Origin: Spartobacteria bacterium
Lineage (GTDB): Bacteria > Verrucomicrobiota > Verrucomicrobiia > Chthoniobacterales > UBA10450
Assembly (NCBI GenBank): GCA_003169695.1
Contig: PNAS01000068.1
Coordinates: 58,770 to 96,114 of the forward strand
Length of the DNA stretch: 37,345 bases
Direction: 5' to 3'
The number at the start of each line of letters is the position of its first letter. Positions within the stretch are counted from its first letter, which is position 1. Under the pieces are notes generated by a model. The model worked only from the letters and a program-made list of their open reading frames with translations, had not been told where the DNA came from and did not search any database. Positions 1 to 8,393 of the stretch are shown piece after piece. A program made the position numbers and the translations under genes.

Positions 1-599
1 ATCTCGACGAGGAGGCGGACGACGCTTTGCGGCGTGTAGAACTGGCCGCCTTTCTTTCCTTCGGCACTGGCGAATTGGCCCAGGAAGTATTCGTAGACGC
101 GGCCGAGGATGTCTTTCGGGCGGCTCGCCCTGTCATCCATTCCGATGGTGCCGATGAGGTCGATGAGTTCGCCCAACCGATGCTTGTCGAGTCCGGGACG
201 TGCGTAGTCTTTTGGAAGGACGCCCTTGAGGCGCGGGTTGTCGCGCTCGATCGCAACCATGGCGTCGTCGACGATCTTGCCGATCGTCGGCTGCTTGGCG
301 CTGTTTTGTAGGTATGTCCAACGCGCTGCGGGCGGTACCCAGAAAACATTCTCCGCTTTGTATTCGTCGGGGTCCTCCGCATTTGCTCCCGCGTAGTCGC
401 CCTTCCCTGCGACAAGCTTGGCGTGATGCTCTTCGAAAGTGTCTGAGATGTACTTGAGGAAGATCAGACCAAGGACAACGTGCTTATATTCGCCTGCGTC
501 CATGTTGGATCGCAGCTTGTCGGCAGCAGACCAAAGCTTCGCCTCAAAGCCGAGGTCGGCGGAGGAGTTCTTGGAGTTGTTCGATCTCGCGCGTGCCAT
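1..599 (-). CDS. hsdM: Type I restriction-modification DNA methyltransferase subunit HsdM (N-terminal part)
   Basis: N6-adenine methyltransferase subunit of a type I restriction-modification system, which forms a complex with HsdS (and HsdR) and methylates the host recognition site. The visible 199 codons start at an ATG (597-599) and run off the window. The N-terminal helical HsdM domain is seen first ([19 protein letters not shown] near residue 22, then [14 protein letters not shown]). Near the edge comes [20 protein letters not shown] followed by [14 protein letters not shown], the entry to the SAM-binding methylase domain. The NPPF/NPPY catalytic motif lies outside. hsdS and hsdR are presumably to the left. 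I see no clear Shine-Dalgarno before the ATG. Recognition of the family is confident; completeness cannot be judged. Confidence 0.93.
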   Translation of the reverse strand, partial: MARARSNNSKNSSADLGFEAKLWSAADKLRSNMDAGEYKHVVLGLIFLKYISDTFEEHHAKLVAGKGDYAGANAEDPDEYKAENVFWVPPAARWTYLQNSAKQPTIGKIVDDAMVAIERDNPRLKGVLPKDYARPGLDKHRLGELIDLIGTIGMDDRASRPKDILGRVYEYFLGQFASAEGKKGGQFYTPQSVVRLLVE

Positions 600-820
600 G
601 ATTGGTTAGGATCGCGACAAATACCTGGCGCGCCAATTCTTCTTGGGAGGCATAGGGAACGCGTGGTTGTACCTGGGGAGGGCGGATTTTTCCAGAGGAA
701 TCGCCCGTCAACCGCGGAAGCGATGCCTCGTATCGAGCGGTAATTTTGCCGGCGGGGGGGAACCGAATGGGCGCGTTCGCACGAACTGTAGCCGTTAGGC
801 GATCGATGCCCACGCGGGCA

Positions 821-839
821 AAAAAACGCTCCGGCGTTT
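821..839 (-). terminator. Possible short intrinsic terminator between hsdM and the divergent peptidoglycan-binding gene
   Basis: Read on the minus strand, a 6-bp stem (AAACGC / GCGTTT) closes a CGGA loop and is followed directly by further T residues. It would stop transcripts running antisense out of the 878 gene towards hsdM. The rest of the 600-877 spacer shows no other element I can support. The stem is short, so confidence is low. Confidence 0.3.
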
Positions 840-877
840 GAATAGATCGCGCACGTCTACGACCAAAACACATCAAC

Positions 878-1807
878 ATGAAAAAATTCACCAACTTACT
901 GATAGTCTGTTCGCTGGCGCTGGCTGGAGCCGTGATGGCCCAACAGCCACAGCCGGAAGAGTCACCAAGCAAAAAGCAGAGCCCCGAAAAAAAGCACCCG
1001 GCCGAAGTGCGGCCAGGACCGACGCACGCACCGAAGCCTCAGGCCCCGGCCGTGAAGGAGCCGGCGGCGACCCACACGCCGGCTGTGACAAAGCCGGAGA
1101 AGAAGGCCCCGTCAATTCCGAAGCCTGCGTCCCCCGCCAATACGGAGACGAAGGCTTCCGCTCAACCCGCCGCCACTCCCGCAGCCGCTAAGGCGATCGC
1201 TACCCCGGCAGCGGTAAGCGCGGCTCCGTCGGTTTCCCAAACCAGCCAGACAAAGGCGCCGGTTAATCCTGCCGCCGCAGCGAAGAAGCCGGATCCGCAG
1301 CAAGTGCAGCAGATCAAGGCGCAGCACGAGAACTTTCATGCGCAGCCAAAGCCGGAGCAGGTTCCGGCGGTCACGTTCAACGCGAGCTATCGGGTCCAGG
1401 GAAGCGAGCAGTGGCAGGGGCCGCAATACGAAGTATATCGCGCCTACCATCCGGAGCGGCACGATCAGGGCTGGTATCGCTCGCATTACAATCGGGTGGA
1501 GCTAGTCGGTGGCGGTTACTACTACTGGAACAATGGCTACTGGTATCCGGCGTGGGGCTACAGTCCTGCCGCCGAGTATTATGCTTACGATGCCCCGATC
1601 TATGTCGGTCATCGGGCGGAGCCGCCAGACAAGGTGATCGCGGACGTGCAGGCCGTGCTCCAGCAGATGGGTTACTACAAGGGTGAGGTGGACGGATTGC
1701 TCGGGCCGTTGACCCGGGAGGCGCTCACCGCCTATCAGGCCGACCAGGGACTCGTCGCAACAGCGGTGATCGACGAACCGACGCTCGATTCCCTCGGGAT
1801 GGGATAA
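878..1807 (+). CDS. Secreted peptidoglycan-binding domain protein with Pro/Ala/Lys-rich linker
   Basis: A 309-aa exported protein. Residues 1-21 are a Sec signal peptide (LLIVCSLALAGAVMA) with probable cleavage before QQPQPEE. Residues about 22-150 are low complexity, rich in Pro, Ala and Lys, and probably span the periplasm. A Tyr/Gly/Trp-rich middle follows (VELVGGGYYYWNNGYWYPAW). The C-terminal ~60 residues form a PG_binding_1-like three-helix unit (VIADVQAVLQQMGYYKGEVD, then GLLGPLTREALTAYQADQGL). The family binds peptidoglycan and is often attached to hydrolases, but no catalytic domain is present here. It is monocistronic and followed by a strong terminator. The start codon is chosen because it opens the signal peptide; the upstream ribosome-binding site is weak. 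A structural or wall-anchoring role is inference. Confidence 0.85.
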   Translation: MKKFTNLLIVCSLALAGAVMAQQPQPEESPSKKQSPEKKHPAEVRPGPTHAPKPQAPAVKEPAATHTPAVTKPEKKAPSIPKPASPANTETKASAQPAATPAAAKAIATPAAVSAAPSVSQTSQTKAPVNPAAAAKKPDPQQVQQIKAQHENFHAQPKPEQVPAVTFNASYRVQGSEQWQGPQYEVYRAYHPERHDQGWYRSHYNRVELVGGGYYYWNNGYWYPAWGYSPAAEYYAYDAPIYVGHRAEPPDKVIADVQAVLQQMGYYKGEVDGLLGPLTREALTAYQADQGLVATAVIDEPTLDSLGMG

Positions 1808-1829
1808 GGTAAGCTCAACTGTCGACGAG

Positions 1830-1870
1830 AAGCCGCCGGGGCGCACAATGCCTCGGCGGCTTTTCTCTTT
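1830..1870 (+). terminator. Rho-independent terminator of the peptidoglycan-binding gene
   Basis: A 12-bp GC-rich stem (AAGCCGCCGGGG at 1830-1841 pairing with CCTCGGCGGCTT at 1851-1862, one G-T wobble) has a 9-nt loop and a pyrimidine/T-rich tail (ttctctttt). It lies 22 bp after the stop codon. Confidence 0.85.
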
Positions 1871-2049
1871 TAGGCGGGAGGCAGTGCGTCGATTTCTGGC
1901 GCGCAAGTTCTTCAGGGGTAGGCATGACAGGGGGCGCGTGGTTTTATCCACTGAACGTCGAATCTTCCAGTGTAATCTGGTTTCCTCGCCAGCGCTGGCA
2001 CGGAATTCGCAGCGTGATCGGCGAAGGTACAGCGACCCACGGTGACAGT

Positions 2050-2129
2050 GCTCACGAGAGGAGTCGAACCTCCACGGGTTTCCCCATACGGTCCTGAGCC
2101 GTACGCGTCTGCCATTCCGCCACGTGAGC
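2050..2129 (-). tRNA. tRNA-Leu (anticodon CAG)
   Basis: On the minus strand the acceptor stem GCTCACG pairs with CGTGAGC. The anticodon stem TACGG/CCGTA encloses loop CTCAGGA, giving anticodon CAG. A short variable arm of the class II type follows, then a T-arm with TTCGACT. The 3' CCA is not encoded (ACTG follows). It decodes CUG. Confidence 0.93.
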
Positions 2130-2180
2130 CTATCGGGAAGCGGTTGCTAAAGTGCGCGCGTCGCGTGCTGGCGCAAGCGC

Positions 2181-2246
2181 AAACCGACAGAGCCTCTGTC
2201 GGTTTTGCTGTGCGAAGGCAAAAAGCAGTATCGCTATCAAGATAGC
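2181..2246 (-). terminator. Hairpin cluster between the TPR operon and tRNA-Leu
   Basis: An 11-bp perfect inverted repeat (AAACCGACAGA, loop GCC, TCTGTCGGTTT; 2181-2205) lies 60 bp after the TPR gene's stop. A second small hairpin (GCTATC AA GATAGC, 2233-2246) lies between them, beside a GC-rich palindromic stretch (2247-2270) that contains the TPR gene's TAG. The large hairpin probably ends the minus-strand operon before tRNA-Leu. The T-run is short, so it may work as a processing barrier or only partly as a terminator. Confidence 0.5.
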
Positions 2247-2267
2247 CCGCGTCCCGCAGGGCGGCGG

Positions 2268-3146
2268 CTACAGGCGGCGCTTCTTGCGCGCGCGTTCTTC
2301 GAGCTGATTCGCCTGCCGCGCTTTGCCTAACGAGCGCAAGAGATCGGCGTAATTCGACGCCACGATCTCATAATCCTCCGGCGGCTTCTCCGTCGCCTCT
2401 TCCCAAGTCTTGATCGAGGCGCGGTAGAGCTCCGAAGCCCTCGCATAGTCGCCATTGGAATGATAGACGACCGCGAGGTTGCACTTTGACTGCGCGATAT
2501 CCGGATGGGTCGGGGGATGGGCTTTCTCGCGAATCGAGAGAGCGCGAAGATGTGTTTTTTCCGCTTCGGCAAAGCGGCGCTCGTTTGTGTAAAAAACGGC
2601 GAGGTTATTCAGGACCCGAGCGACATCCGGGTGATCCGGGCCAACCTGCTTTTCATAAATCTCCAGAGCGTGAAGATAGTAAGGCTCCGCTGCTTTTTGC
2701 CGCCCAGTCTTTCGATAGATCAAGGCGACGTTGTTCAACATCGTCCCGAGGTCCGAATAAGGGAGGTCCGCCAGTTTGGATCCAGTCTTGAAGGCAATCT
2801 CATAGTACCCGATGGCGGCATCGGTTTCGCCGAGATTGTCGCAGAGAAATCCAAGCCGGCGGGCGGAACGAAAAAGTGCGTGGCCGTCGACCGGCTCGGC
2901 TTTTTCCAGAAAGCCGTGGGCTTTGACGAGATAAGGCTTGGCGGCGGCCCGATCGCCCGCCTGGTCATGGAGCTGACCGAGCTTTTCCAGACTGAGCGTG
3001 TAGTTGCTGTCGCCGGGCTTGAAAGCGCGTTGCGCTAAATCGAGCGCGGTCTCGGCGATGCGAATTGCCTCAGGCAGCCGATTGCTGGCACGCAGCATGT
3101 CCAGCTTGTCGTTGAGGATGCCCCACAACTTTTCGTCGCCCTTCAT
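2268..3146 (-). CDS. Tetratricopeptide repeat protein (kinesin-light-chain type repeats)
   Basis: A 292-aa soluble TPR protein without signal peptide. About five repeats are visible from residue 45 to 280, including NNVALIYRKTGRQKAAEPYY, VARVLNNLAVFYTNERRFAE and CNLAVVYHSNGDYARASELY, with the 42-residue spacing and the HPDxA linkers (GPDHPDVARVLNN, PTHPDIAQSKCN) typical of kinesin-light-chain/NB-ARC TPRs. The C-terminus is basic (ARKKRRL). It is third in a minus-strand operon after the BamD-like and LptE-like genes, 6 bp after the LptE stop, so it is likely co-expressed with envelope-assembly functions. TPR domains bind partner proteins; the partner is unknown. The TAG stop sits in a GC-rich palindromic stretch. 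Confidence 0.8.
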   Translation of the reverse strand: MKGDEKLWGILNDKLDMLRASNRLPEAIRIAETALDLAQRAFKPGDSNYTLSLEKLGQLHDQAGDRAAAKPYLVKAHGFLEKAEPVDGHALFRSARRLGFLCDNLGETDAAIGYYEIAFKTGSKLADLPYSDLGTMLNNVALIYRKTGRQKAAEPYYLHALEIYEKQVGPDHPDVARVLNNLAVFYTNERRFAEAEKTHLRALSIREKAHPPTHPDIAQSKCNLAVVYHSNGDYARASELYRASIKTWEEATEKPPEDYEIVASNYADLLRSLGKARQANQLEERARKKRRL

Positions 3147-3152
3147 TCGACA

Positions 3153-3659
3153 TTACCAACCCTCACTCAGTTGGCTGACAAGTTGCACGGCCAGTTGTTC
3201 GACGGCCAGGGGCAACGCCTGCCTTTCGTCCGTACTCACGTCTGAGCCCACGAAAAAACTGGTCGACCCGGCTGCTTGCGACGGCCCTGCGATCACTTTG
3301 CCGTCCCGTCCGACGAGCGTGTAGCGCACCCGTATCGCAAGATTGAATTCAGTCGTGGCGAGAACGTTGCCGCGAACGGAACGCGCCGGCGAGCGGCCGA
3401 CTGCGATGATTTCGCCTTTCAGAGTTGCATCAGCGTTATCTTCGCTTGCGATGCGAAAGGTGCCATCCTGCTGGAATTGCTTGATGACGGTGCCCGCGAC
3501 CAAAACCTCGATCCGCGGGACGAGCGTGCCATTCTGGAATGTCGGCACCGCGATCGAATGGATTTCGCGGAGGTAAACGGGTTTGGCAGGCCCGATATGG
3601 TAACCGGCGCACCCGCTCAAGAGAAGCGCAAGCAGGGAAGTGGCGAACGCTTTTTTCAC
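3153..3659 (-). CDS. lptE: LptE-family outer-membrane lipoprotein
   Basis: A 168-aa lipoprotein resembling LptE, the plug of the LptD lipopolysaccharide translocon. Residues 1-18 are a lipoprotein signal with lipobox LLSGC, so the mature protein begins CAGYHIGP. The fold signature of the family follows: the AGYHI start, IHSIAVPTFQNGTLVPRIE (strand-helix), ATLKGEIIAVGRSPAR, and a beta region ending in a C-terminal helix (LPLAVEQLAVQLVSQLSEGW). The start is GTG, and its G is the last base of the upstream gene's TAG (TAGTG, 1-nt overlap), implying translational coupling. LptE families are highly diverged, so the call rests on architecture and the operon with a BamD-like gene. Confidence 0.72.
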   Translation of the reverse strand: MKKAFATSLLALLLSGCAGYHIGPAKPVYLREIHSIAVPTFQNGTLVPRIEVLVAGTVIKQFQQDGTFRIASEDNADATLKGEIIAVGRSPARSVRGNVLATTEFNLAIRVRYTLVGRDGKVIAGPSQAAGSTSFFVGSDVSTDERQALPLAVEQLAVQLVSQLSEGW

Positions 3660-4861
3660 TACTCCGGGCTCGCCGACGGCGCCGGCGTCGGCAAGGTGTC
3701 AGTCAGAGACGATGGGGGCGCGGTTGTTGTGTCGGGCAGGAGCGAGGCGGGCGGTGGTAATGACGCGTCGGTATCCGGCGGCGGCAGCGGCGCGTCGTTA
3801 TGCATCTCGGTCTCGGAACCGGGGCCTGGCGCCGTCTCCATTTTTTTGTTTTTCTTGTTGGCTGCGGCCGCGGTCACCGCAGGAGGTTGCAGCGCGGCGT
3901 CGCCGAGCTTGGCGCGCAGCTCGGAAATTCTTTTTTTCGCGCGATCGCCCTCGCGAGAGCCGGGTTGCTGCCGGATGACGTCATTATAATAGATGGCGGC
4001 CGCACGATAGTACTTTTGCTTGTCGTAATACTTCGCGATCTCGAAGGCGGTGCTGGTCTGCTGATGCTCCAGCATCTTCAAGTTCTCACGTGCCTGCGCT
4101 GCTTTCTCGCTGTTGGGATAGCGATAGAGGAAATCTTGAAAACCAGTCTTCGATTTTGCCGCGGCGTTCGGGTCGTAGGTGCCAGAACGCGTCGCTTTCG
4201 ACCAGATATACCCGATTTGATATTGCGCGTCGACCGCAAGCGGATCATTCGGAAACTTTTCCACGACAGACTGGTAAGCCGCCAGCGCCGCCTCGTTGGC
4301 TCCTTGTTTTTCCCGCGCACGACCCGTGTCGAAGTGCGCTCGCGCCGTGTATTTGCCGTAAGGAGCGGTGCGAATGATGGTAGCAAAAATATTCACGGAC
4401 TCTTCCATGGATGCCTTAAATGGAATGCCGAGGATCTTCACCTTGCGACCTCCGAGATACACCTCCCCAATCCGAAAAAGGGCTTCAATCGATTCATCGA
4501 AGCGCTCGCTCTTTGGGAATTTCTCCGCGAGGATACCATAGCTTTGCGCGGCCTTCAGAGGCTGGCCGGATTGCTCCTGCAATTGCGCCATCCGATAAAG
4601 CGAGCCGGGCGCGAGGGTGTCTTTAGGGTGGCGCCGCACGAGCGCGCGGTAAATCTTGATCGCGCGGCCGATGTCTCCAGTCTTTTCCGCCTCCTGCGCC
4701 TTCGAGAAGAGTTCTTGCGCGTTGCCGCTCATCTCCTCCTCGCCCGGCGCCCGGTACTTCGCCTTTTCGCCGGGTTTAAAGATCACAGAGCCAGCGGCAG
4801 GCCCGGGTGAAGCGCACCAAATCAAGGCGGGCAAAATAAGTATGCGAAAGGAATATTTCAT
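3659..4861 (-). CDS. Exported TPR protein, BamD/YbgF-like
   Basis: A 400-aa exported tetratricopeptide protein. The ATG at 4861 is chosen because it opens a Sec signal peptide (MKYSFRILILPALIWCASPG); reading further upstream gives sequence unlike a protein. The signal Cys is preceded by Trp, a poor lipobox, so it may not be a lipoprotein. TPR units run from about residue 50 to 330 (LFSKAQEAEKTGDIGRAIKI, AQSYGILAEKFPKSERFDES, AALAAYQSVVEKFPNDPLAV, AAIYYNDVIRQQPGSREGDR), the F/YP-N/G-S pattern seen in BamD and YbgF. The last 80 residues are Pro/Ser/Thr-rich and disordered. It heads the operon with lptE and a TPR gene. Involvement in outer-membrane assembly is inference from repeats and neighbours. 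Confidence 0.75.
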   Translation of the reverse strand: MKYSFRILILPALIWCASPGPAAGSVIFKPGEKAKYRAPGEEEMSGNAQELFSKAQEAEKTGDIGRAIKIYRALVRRHPKDTLAPGSLYRMAQLQEQSGQPLKAAQSYGILAEKFPKSERFDESIEALFRIGEVYLGGRKVKILGIPFKASMEESVNIFATIIRTAPYGKYTARAHFDTGRAREKQGANEAALAAYQSVVEKFPNDPLAVDAQYQIGYIWSKATRSGTYDPNAAAKSKTGFQDFLYRYPNSEKAAQARENLKMLEHQQTSTAFEIAKYYDKQKYYRAAAIYYNDVIRQQPGSREGDRAKKRISELRAKLGDAALQPPAVTAAAANKKNKKMETAPGPGSETEMHNDAPLPPPDTDASLPPPASLLPDTTTAPPSSLTDTLPTPAPSASPE

Positions 4862-4996
4862 CGCGTTGCGCAGGGTAGCCACCTTACCCGGCCAGTCAAG
4901 TTGGCCAGCGCAACAAATGGCCGCCCAAGGCCGCAAGCAGCCGACCCCAAGACAGCTTTCCGCGAGGTGGGATGCGATTATTCTGCGAAAGGTCCA

Positions 4997-5896
4997 TTGA
5001 ATCTCACGGCACAGCAAAAAATCCGGCTCGGCACTTGCGCGTGGAGTTTTGAGGAATGGCGAGGAACCTTTTATCCGGCGGACTTGCCGCAAGCCCGCTG
5101 GCTTGAATTCTATTCCCATTATTTTCCTGCCGTTGAGATCGATTCCACCTTCTCCAGCCCTCCCGCCGAAGCGACCGTGCGGCGCTGGGTGGAACACACG
5201 CCAGCCGCTTTTCGTTTTGCGTGCAAGCTTCCCAGAGAAATCACGCATGCCCGCGGGTTACGCGATTCGGGTGCCGACCTCGCCGCCTTTCTCCGCGCGA
5301 TCGAACCGCTCGAGTCGAAGCTTCAGGTAATCCTGATTCAATTGCCTCCCTCCTTCGCTCCAAAGGATGGCCGTCGAGCGTTGCGGGAATTCCTGGAACA
5401 ACTCCCGCGCGACTTCCGCTTCGCGATCGAGTTTCGCCATGCCGGCTGGCATCGTCCGCAGGTCATTCGCCTTCTCGAGAAACACCGCGTCTGCTGGGTT
5501 TGGGCCGACACCAGCCCGCTGAACGAACGGAATCTCGCGCCGTTCGAATTCCTTCCGCGCACGACCGACTTTCTTTATCTGCGCCTTCTCGGCGATTACA
5601 CCACGAAATACGATCGGGACGGCGGGCGAGTTCATCGTTATGGCAAACTCCTTTGGAAACGCGAAGCAGCGCTCGAGAGCTGGGCGCTCAAGATCGAGCG
5701 GCATCTGGCCGACACGCGGAACGTCTGGACTTTCGTGAACAACCATTTCGAAGGCTTCGCTCCGGAGACCTGTCAACGTCTTGCGAATCGTCTCGGCTTC
5801 GAGCTTCTGCTTCCGTCCGCTGAGGAAACGGCTTCGGCCGATCCTGGACAGCTCGACTTCTTTGCAGGTAGGGACGGCTCTCCGAGCCGTCCGTGA
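4997..5896 (+). CDS. DUF72 family protein (YecE-like TIM-barrel)
   Basis: A 299-residue DUF72 protein; the family has a TIM-barrel fold and no established reaction. Family marks include the opening IRLGTCAWSFEEWRGTFYP, VEIDSTFSSPPAEATVRRW, FRFACKLPREITH, LQVILIQLPPSFAP, FAIEFRHAGWH, DFLYLRLLGDY and VWTFVNNHFEGFAPETC. I chose TTG 4997 because GAAAGG lies 4-5 nt upstream and the conserved fold starts a few residues later; an in-frame ATG at 4901 would add 32 unconvincing residues. The final nine residues (GRDGSPSRP) and the TGA are encoded by an inverted-repeat element, so the tail is probably not ancestral. It diverges from the BamD-like gene and is convergent with serS. Confidence 0.85.
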   Translation: MNLTAQQKIRLGTCAWSFEEWRGTFYPADLPQARWLEFYSHYFPAVEIDSTFSSPPAEATVRRWVEHTPAAFRFACKLPREITHARGLRDSGADLAAFLRAIEPLESKLQVILIQLPPSFAPKDGRRALREFLEQLPRDFRFAIEFRHAGWHRPQVIRLLEKHRVCWVWADTSPLNERNLAPFEFLPRTTDFLYLRLLGDYTTKYDRDGGRVHRYGKLLWKREAALESWALKIERHLADTRNVWTFVNNHFEGFAPETCQRLANRLGFELLLPSAEETASADPGQLDFFAGRDGSPSRP

Positions 5897-5964
5897 TATT
5901 TATCGGCTGCGCGATTCGCAGGCGGAAGAAGAAGTCGGACACCTCGGAGAGGCGTCCCTACCTG
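5865..5964. repeat. REPIN-like double palindrome, copy 1 (between DUF72 and serS)
   Basis: Two 31-nt arms in inverted orientation, 5865-5895 and 5934-5964, share CAGGTAGGGACG and its complement. Each arm is itself a small hairpin (GGACGGCTCTCCGAGCCGTCC in the left arm). The arms are separated by a 38-nt spacer. The left arm contains the DUF72 stop (TGA 5894-5896) and the right arm contains the serS stop (TAG 5958-5960). It may act as a bidirectional terminator. The layout, two short palindromes inverted around a spacer, is that of REPINs described in other phyla; whether a RAYT transposase mobilises it is unknown. Confidence 0.85.
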
Positions 5965-7232
5965 ATCTCCGCCGCCCCAAAATAAGACTGCAACTTCTCT
6001 GGAATCCGAATTGAGCCGTCCGGCTGTTGGTACGTTTCGATCAGCGCCGCAAACAGTCGCGGCAACGCCACACCCGAACCATTCAACGTGTGACAGAAAC
6101 GGTTTTTCCCTTCCGCATCTTTAAAGCGCAGGTTCATCCGGCGCGCCTGAAAATCTTCGAAGTTCGAGCAGCTCGACACTTCGAGATAAGCGTTCTGTCC
6201 CGGCGACCAAACCTCGATGTCGTATGTCTTCGCTGAGCCAAAACCCAAATCCCCCGTGCAAAGCTCGATGACCCGATAATGCAGATTCAATAATTGCAGG
6301 ACGCGTTCCGCATTCGCCGTGAGCGATTCATGTTCGGCGTACGAATTCTCCGGCGCTGTAATTTTCACCAGTTCCACCTTATCGAACTGATGCACGCGAA
6401 TGATCCCGCGCGTTTCGCGGCCGGCCGATCCGGCTTCGCGCCGGAAACAGGGCGTGTAGGCAACAAACTTCTTCGGCAGCTCCGAGGCCGCCAAAATTTC
6501 TTCGCGGTGAAAATTTGTCACCGGCACCTCCGCCGTAGGCGCAAGAAACAGCTGATTTTCCTCCAACCCATACATGTCGGGCTCAAATTTCGGCAATTGC
6601 GTGGTGCCGATCATGCAATCGCGCCGCACGAGAAACGGCGGACTCATTTCGAGATATCCGTGTTCACGGGTCTGCAGATCGAGCATTAAATTTATCAACG
6701 CGCGCTCCAATTTCGCGCCCGCGCCGGTGAAGCAAATGAACCCGCTGCCACTCAATTTCGCGGCGCGCTCCAGATCGAAAAGTTTCAGCTCCGTTCCGAG
6801 CGCGACATGATCCAAAACCGGGCCGCGCAGCGCTGGTTTTTCACCCCAGCTTCGCACCACTGGATTCGCGCTCGAGTCTTTACCGATCGGTGCATCCGCG
6901 TGCGGCAAATTCGGAATGCCGAGGAGTAATGCCTTCTGTTGTTCATCGGCCGCGGACGTTTGCTCGTTCAACAGGGAAATCTGATCGCCGATTTCGCGGA
7001 CGCGCGCCTCGAGTTCTTCCGACGATTCGCCCCGCGAGCGCTTGCCGCCAATCTCCTTGCTCAATCTTTTCCGATCGGCGTTCAGTTGTTGTAACGCCGT
7101 TTCCGCTTTGCGACGTTCCGCGTCCACGCGCAGCACTTCATCGATCTTGGCGACATCCTCGTCTCCGCCGCGGGTGACGAGCCGACCCTTTACAAAATCG
7201 GGCTGTTCACGAATGAGCCGAATGTCGAGCAT
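5958..7232 (-). CDS. serS: Seryl-tRNA synthetase
   Basis: Charges tRNA-Ser with serine in the cytoplasm (class II synthetase). The 424 residues match the usual length. The N-terminal coiled-coil tRNA-binding arm spans about 30-100 (RRKAETALQQLNADRKRLSK and VREIGDQISLLNEQ). The class II core follows: the serine-site motif TAEVPVTN, motif 2 (FRREAGSAGRETRGIIRVHQ, continuing FDKVELV) and motif 3 (GSGVALPRLFAALIE). The start MLDIRLIREQPDFVKGRL is the family's standard opening, so an in-frame upstream extension to 7691 is rejected. The TAG stop lies within an inverted-repeat element shared with the convergent DUF72 gene. Confidence 0.97.
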   Translation of the reverse strand: MLDIRLIREQPDFVKGRLVTRGGDEDVAKIDEVLRVDAERRKAETALQQLNADRKRLSKEIGGKRSRGESSEELEARVREIGDQISLLNEQTSAADEQQKALLLGIPNLPHADAPIGKDSSANPVVRSWGEKPALRGPVLDHVALGTELKLFDLERAAKLSGSGFICFTGAGAKLERALINLMLDLQTREHGYLEMSPPFLVRRDCMIGTTQLPKFEPDMYGLEENQLFLAPTAEVPVTNFHREEILAASELPKKFVAYTPCFRREAGSAGRETRGIIRVHQFDKVELVKITAPENSYAEHESLTANAERVLQLLNLHYRVIELCTGDLGFGSAKTYDIEVWSPGQNAYLEVSSCSNFEDFQARRMNLRFKDAEGKNRFCHTLNGSGVALPRLFAALIETYQQPDGSIRIPEKLQSYFGAAEIR

Positions 7233-7328
7233 GGGTGGGCAATTGTAGAGGCCGCTGTCCTCGGCGGCAACCGCCAAGCTAAGACGAAAACCCGCGTGAC
7301 AATCGGGGGGCGCGTTTGATATTTCCAC

Positions 7329-8381
7329 GTGGAAAGATTCAACCTTCTGAGCGTTGCACTCGGTCTGGCCTGTCTGGCCGGGATCAACCTTTACCTCACA
7401 GTCTTCGCCACCGGCCTCGCGATAAATCTGCACTGGATTGTCCTCTCGCCGAATTATCATTCGCTCGAAGTCCTCGGCCATCCGTGGATCATCACGATCG
7501 CAGGCGTTCTCTATTTCCTTGAATTTTTCGCGGACAAAATCCCGTGGATGGATTCGGCCTGGGACGCCGTTCACACCGTCATCCGGCCGATCGGCGGCGC
7601 GCTGCTCGCCCTTCAAGTGCTCGGCCATTCCACTCCGACCTTCGACGTGCTCGTCGTTCTGCTCGCCGGCGGCACCAGCCTCGTCACCCACACGGCGAAG
7701 GCGTCGTCGCGCCTGATGGCGAACAGTTCACCGGAACCATTTTCGAATATCGGACTCAGCGTCGCCGAGGACATTGCGGTCTTCGGCGGATTGGTGCTCA
7801 TTCATTACAACCCGATCCTGGCACTCTCGCTTTTCGCGTTCGCCATTGTCGCGTTTCTCTACTTTGCCCCGAAGGTTCTGCGCTCAATGAAAGCGAAGAT
7901 CTGGCTCGCGCTGACAAAGTTGAACGGCCCCGCCGATTTGCGGCGGCCATCCTCGCTGCCCATCGCCCTCCCCGCGCGCCTGGCGCCGACCTTCAGCAAG
8001 CAGAACGTTTTGGGAGAAACGATCGCGTGGGCGGTCCCCTGCATTAGCGGGCGGGGCCGGCGGATTCCGGCAAATCTTTTCGGCGCACTCGTCGCGACGA
8101 ACGAAGAGCCGCACAAGATTGTTTTCGTGGCAAAGAAAAGCGGGCGCGGCTTTTGCCAGACGATCGAGCTAGAAGGCTCGACCATCGCGCACGAGCCGCA
8201 ATTTCTCTCCGAGAATCTGGTCATTTTTCCGAAAGCGGGTCGCGGTCCGAGGTACTGCTTCATGTTGACGCGTTCGCGCGGCGCACTTGTCGGGCAAATC
8301 GCAGAATATTTGCGGCAACGTTTGAGCTCACCGCCCGTGGCGGTCGAGACATTGGCGCCCGAGCCGGTCGCGCACGTTTAG
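7329..8381 (+). CDS. DUF4126 membrane protein
   Basis: A 350-aa protein starting at GTG. Residues 1-180 form the DUF4126 membrane domain: LLSVALGLACLAGINLYLTV, then HPWIITIAGVLYFLEFFADK with IPWMDSAWDAVHTVIRP after it, ALLALQVLGHST, VVLLAGGTSLVTHTAKASSR, and helices near 150-180. The family is found in many bacteria and its role is unknown. The C-terminal ~160 residues are soluble and begin after VLRSMKAKIWLAL. They include NVLGETIAWAVPCISGRGRR and a beta-rich stretch (KIVFVAKKSGRGFCQTIELE), which I do not recognise. Divergent from serS across a 96-bp spacer; followed by copy 2 of the double palindrome, 12 bp after the stop. Confidence 0.78.
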   Translation: MERFNLLSVALGLACLAGINLYLTVFATGLAINLHWIVLSPNYHSLEVLGHPWIITIAGVLYFLEFFADKIPWMDSAWDAVHTVIRPIGGALLALQVLGHSTPTFDVLVVLLAGGTSLVTHTAKASSRLMANSSPEPFSNIGLSVAEDIAVFGGLVLIHYNPILALSLFAFAIVAFLYFAPKVLRSMKAKIWLALTKLNGPADLRRPSSLPIALPARLAPTFSKQNVLGETIAWAVPCISGRGRRIPANLFGALVATNEEPHKIVFVAKKSGRGFCQTIELEGSTIAHEPQFLSENLVIFPKAGRGPRYCFMLTRSRGALVGQIAEYLRQRLSSPPVAVETLAPEPVAHV

Positions 8382-8393
8382 ACACGGACCTAT

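Noticed and set aside
544..972. 142-codon minus-strand frame overlapping hsdM's 5' end
   Set aside because: It overlaps the confident hsdM frame by over 50 nt and the 878 gene on the other strand, and its sequence is Arg/Pro-rich without domains.
5958..7691. 577-codon version of SerS
   Set aside because: The standard start is MLDIRLIREQ at 7232; the extension overlaps the divergent DUF4126 gene.
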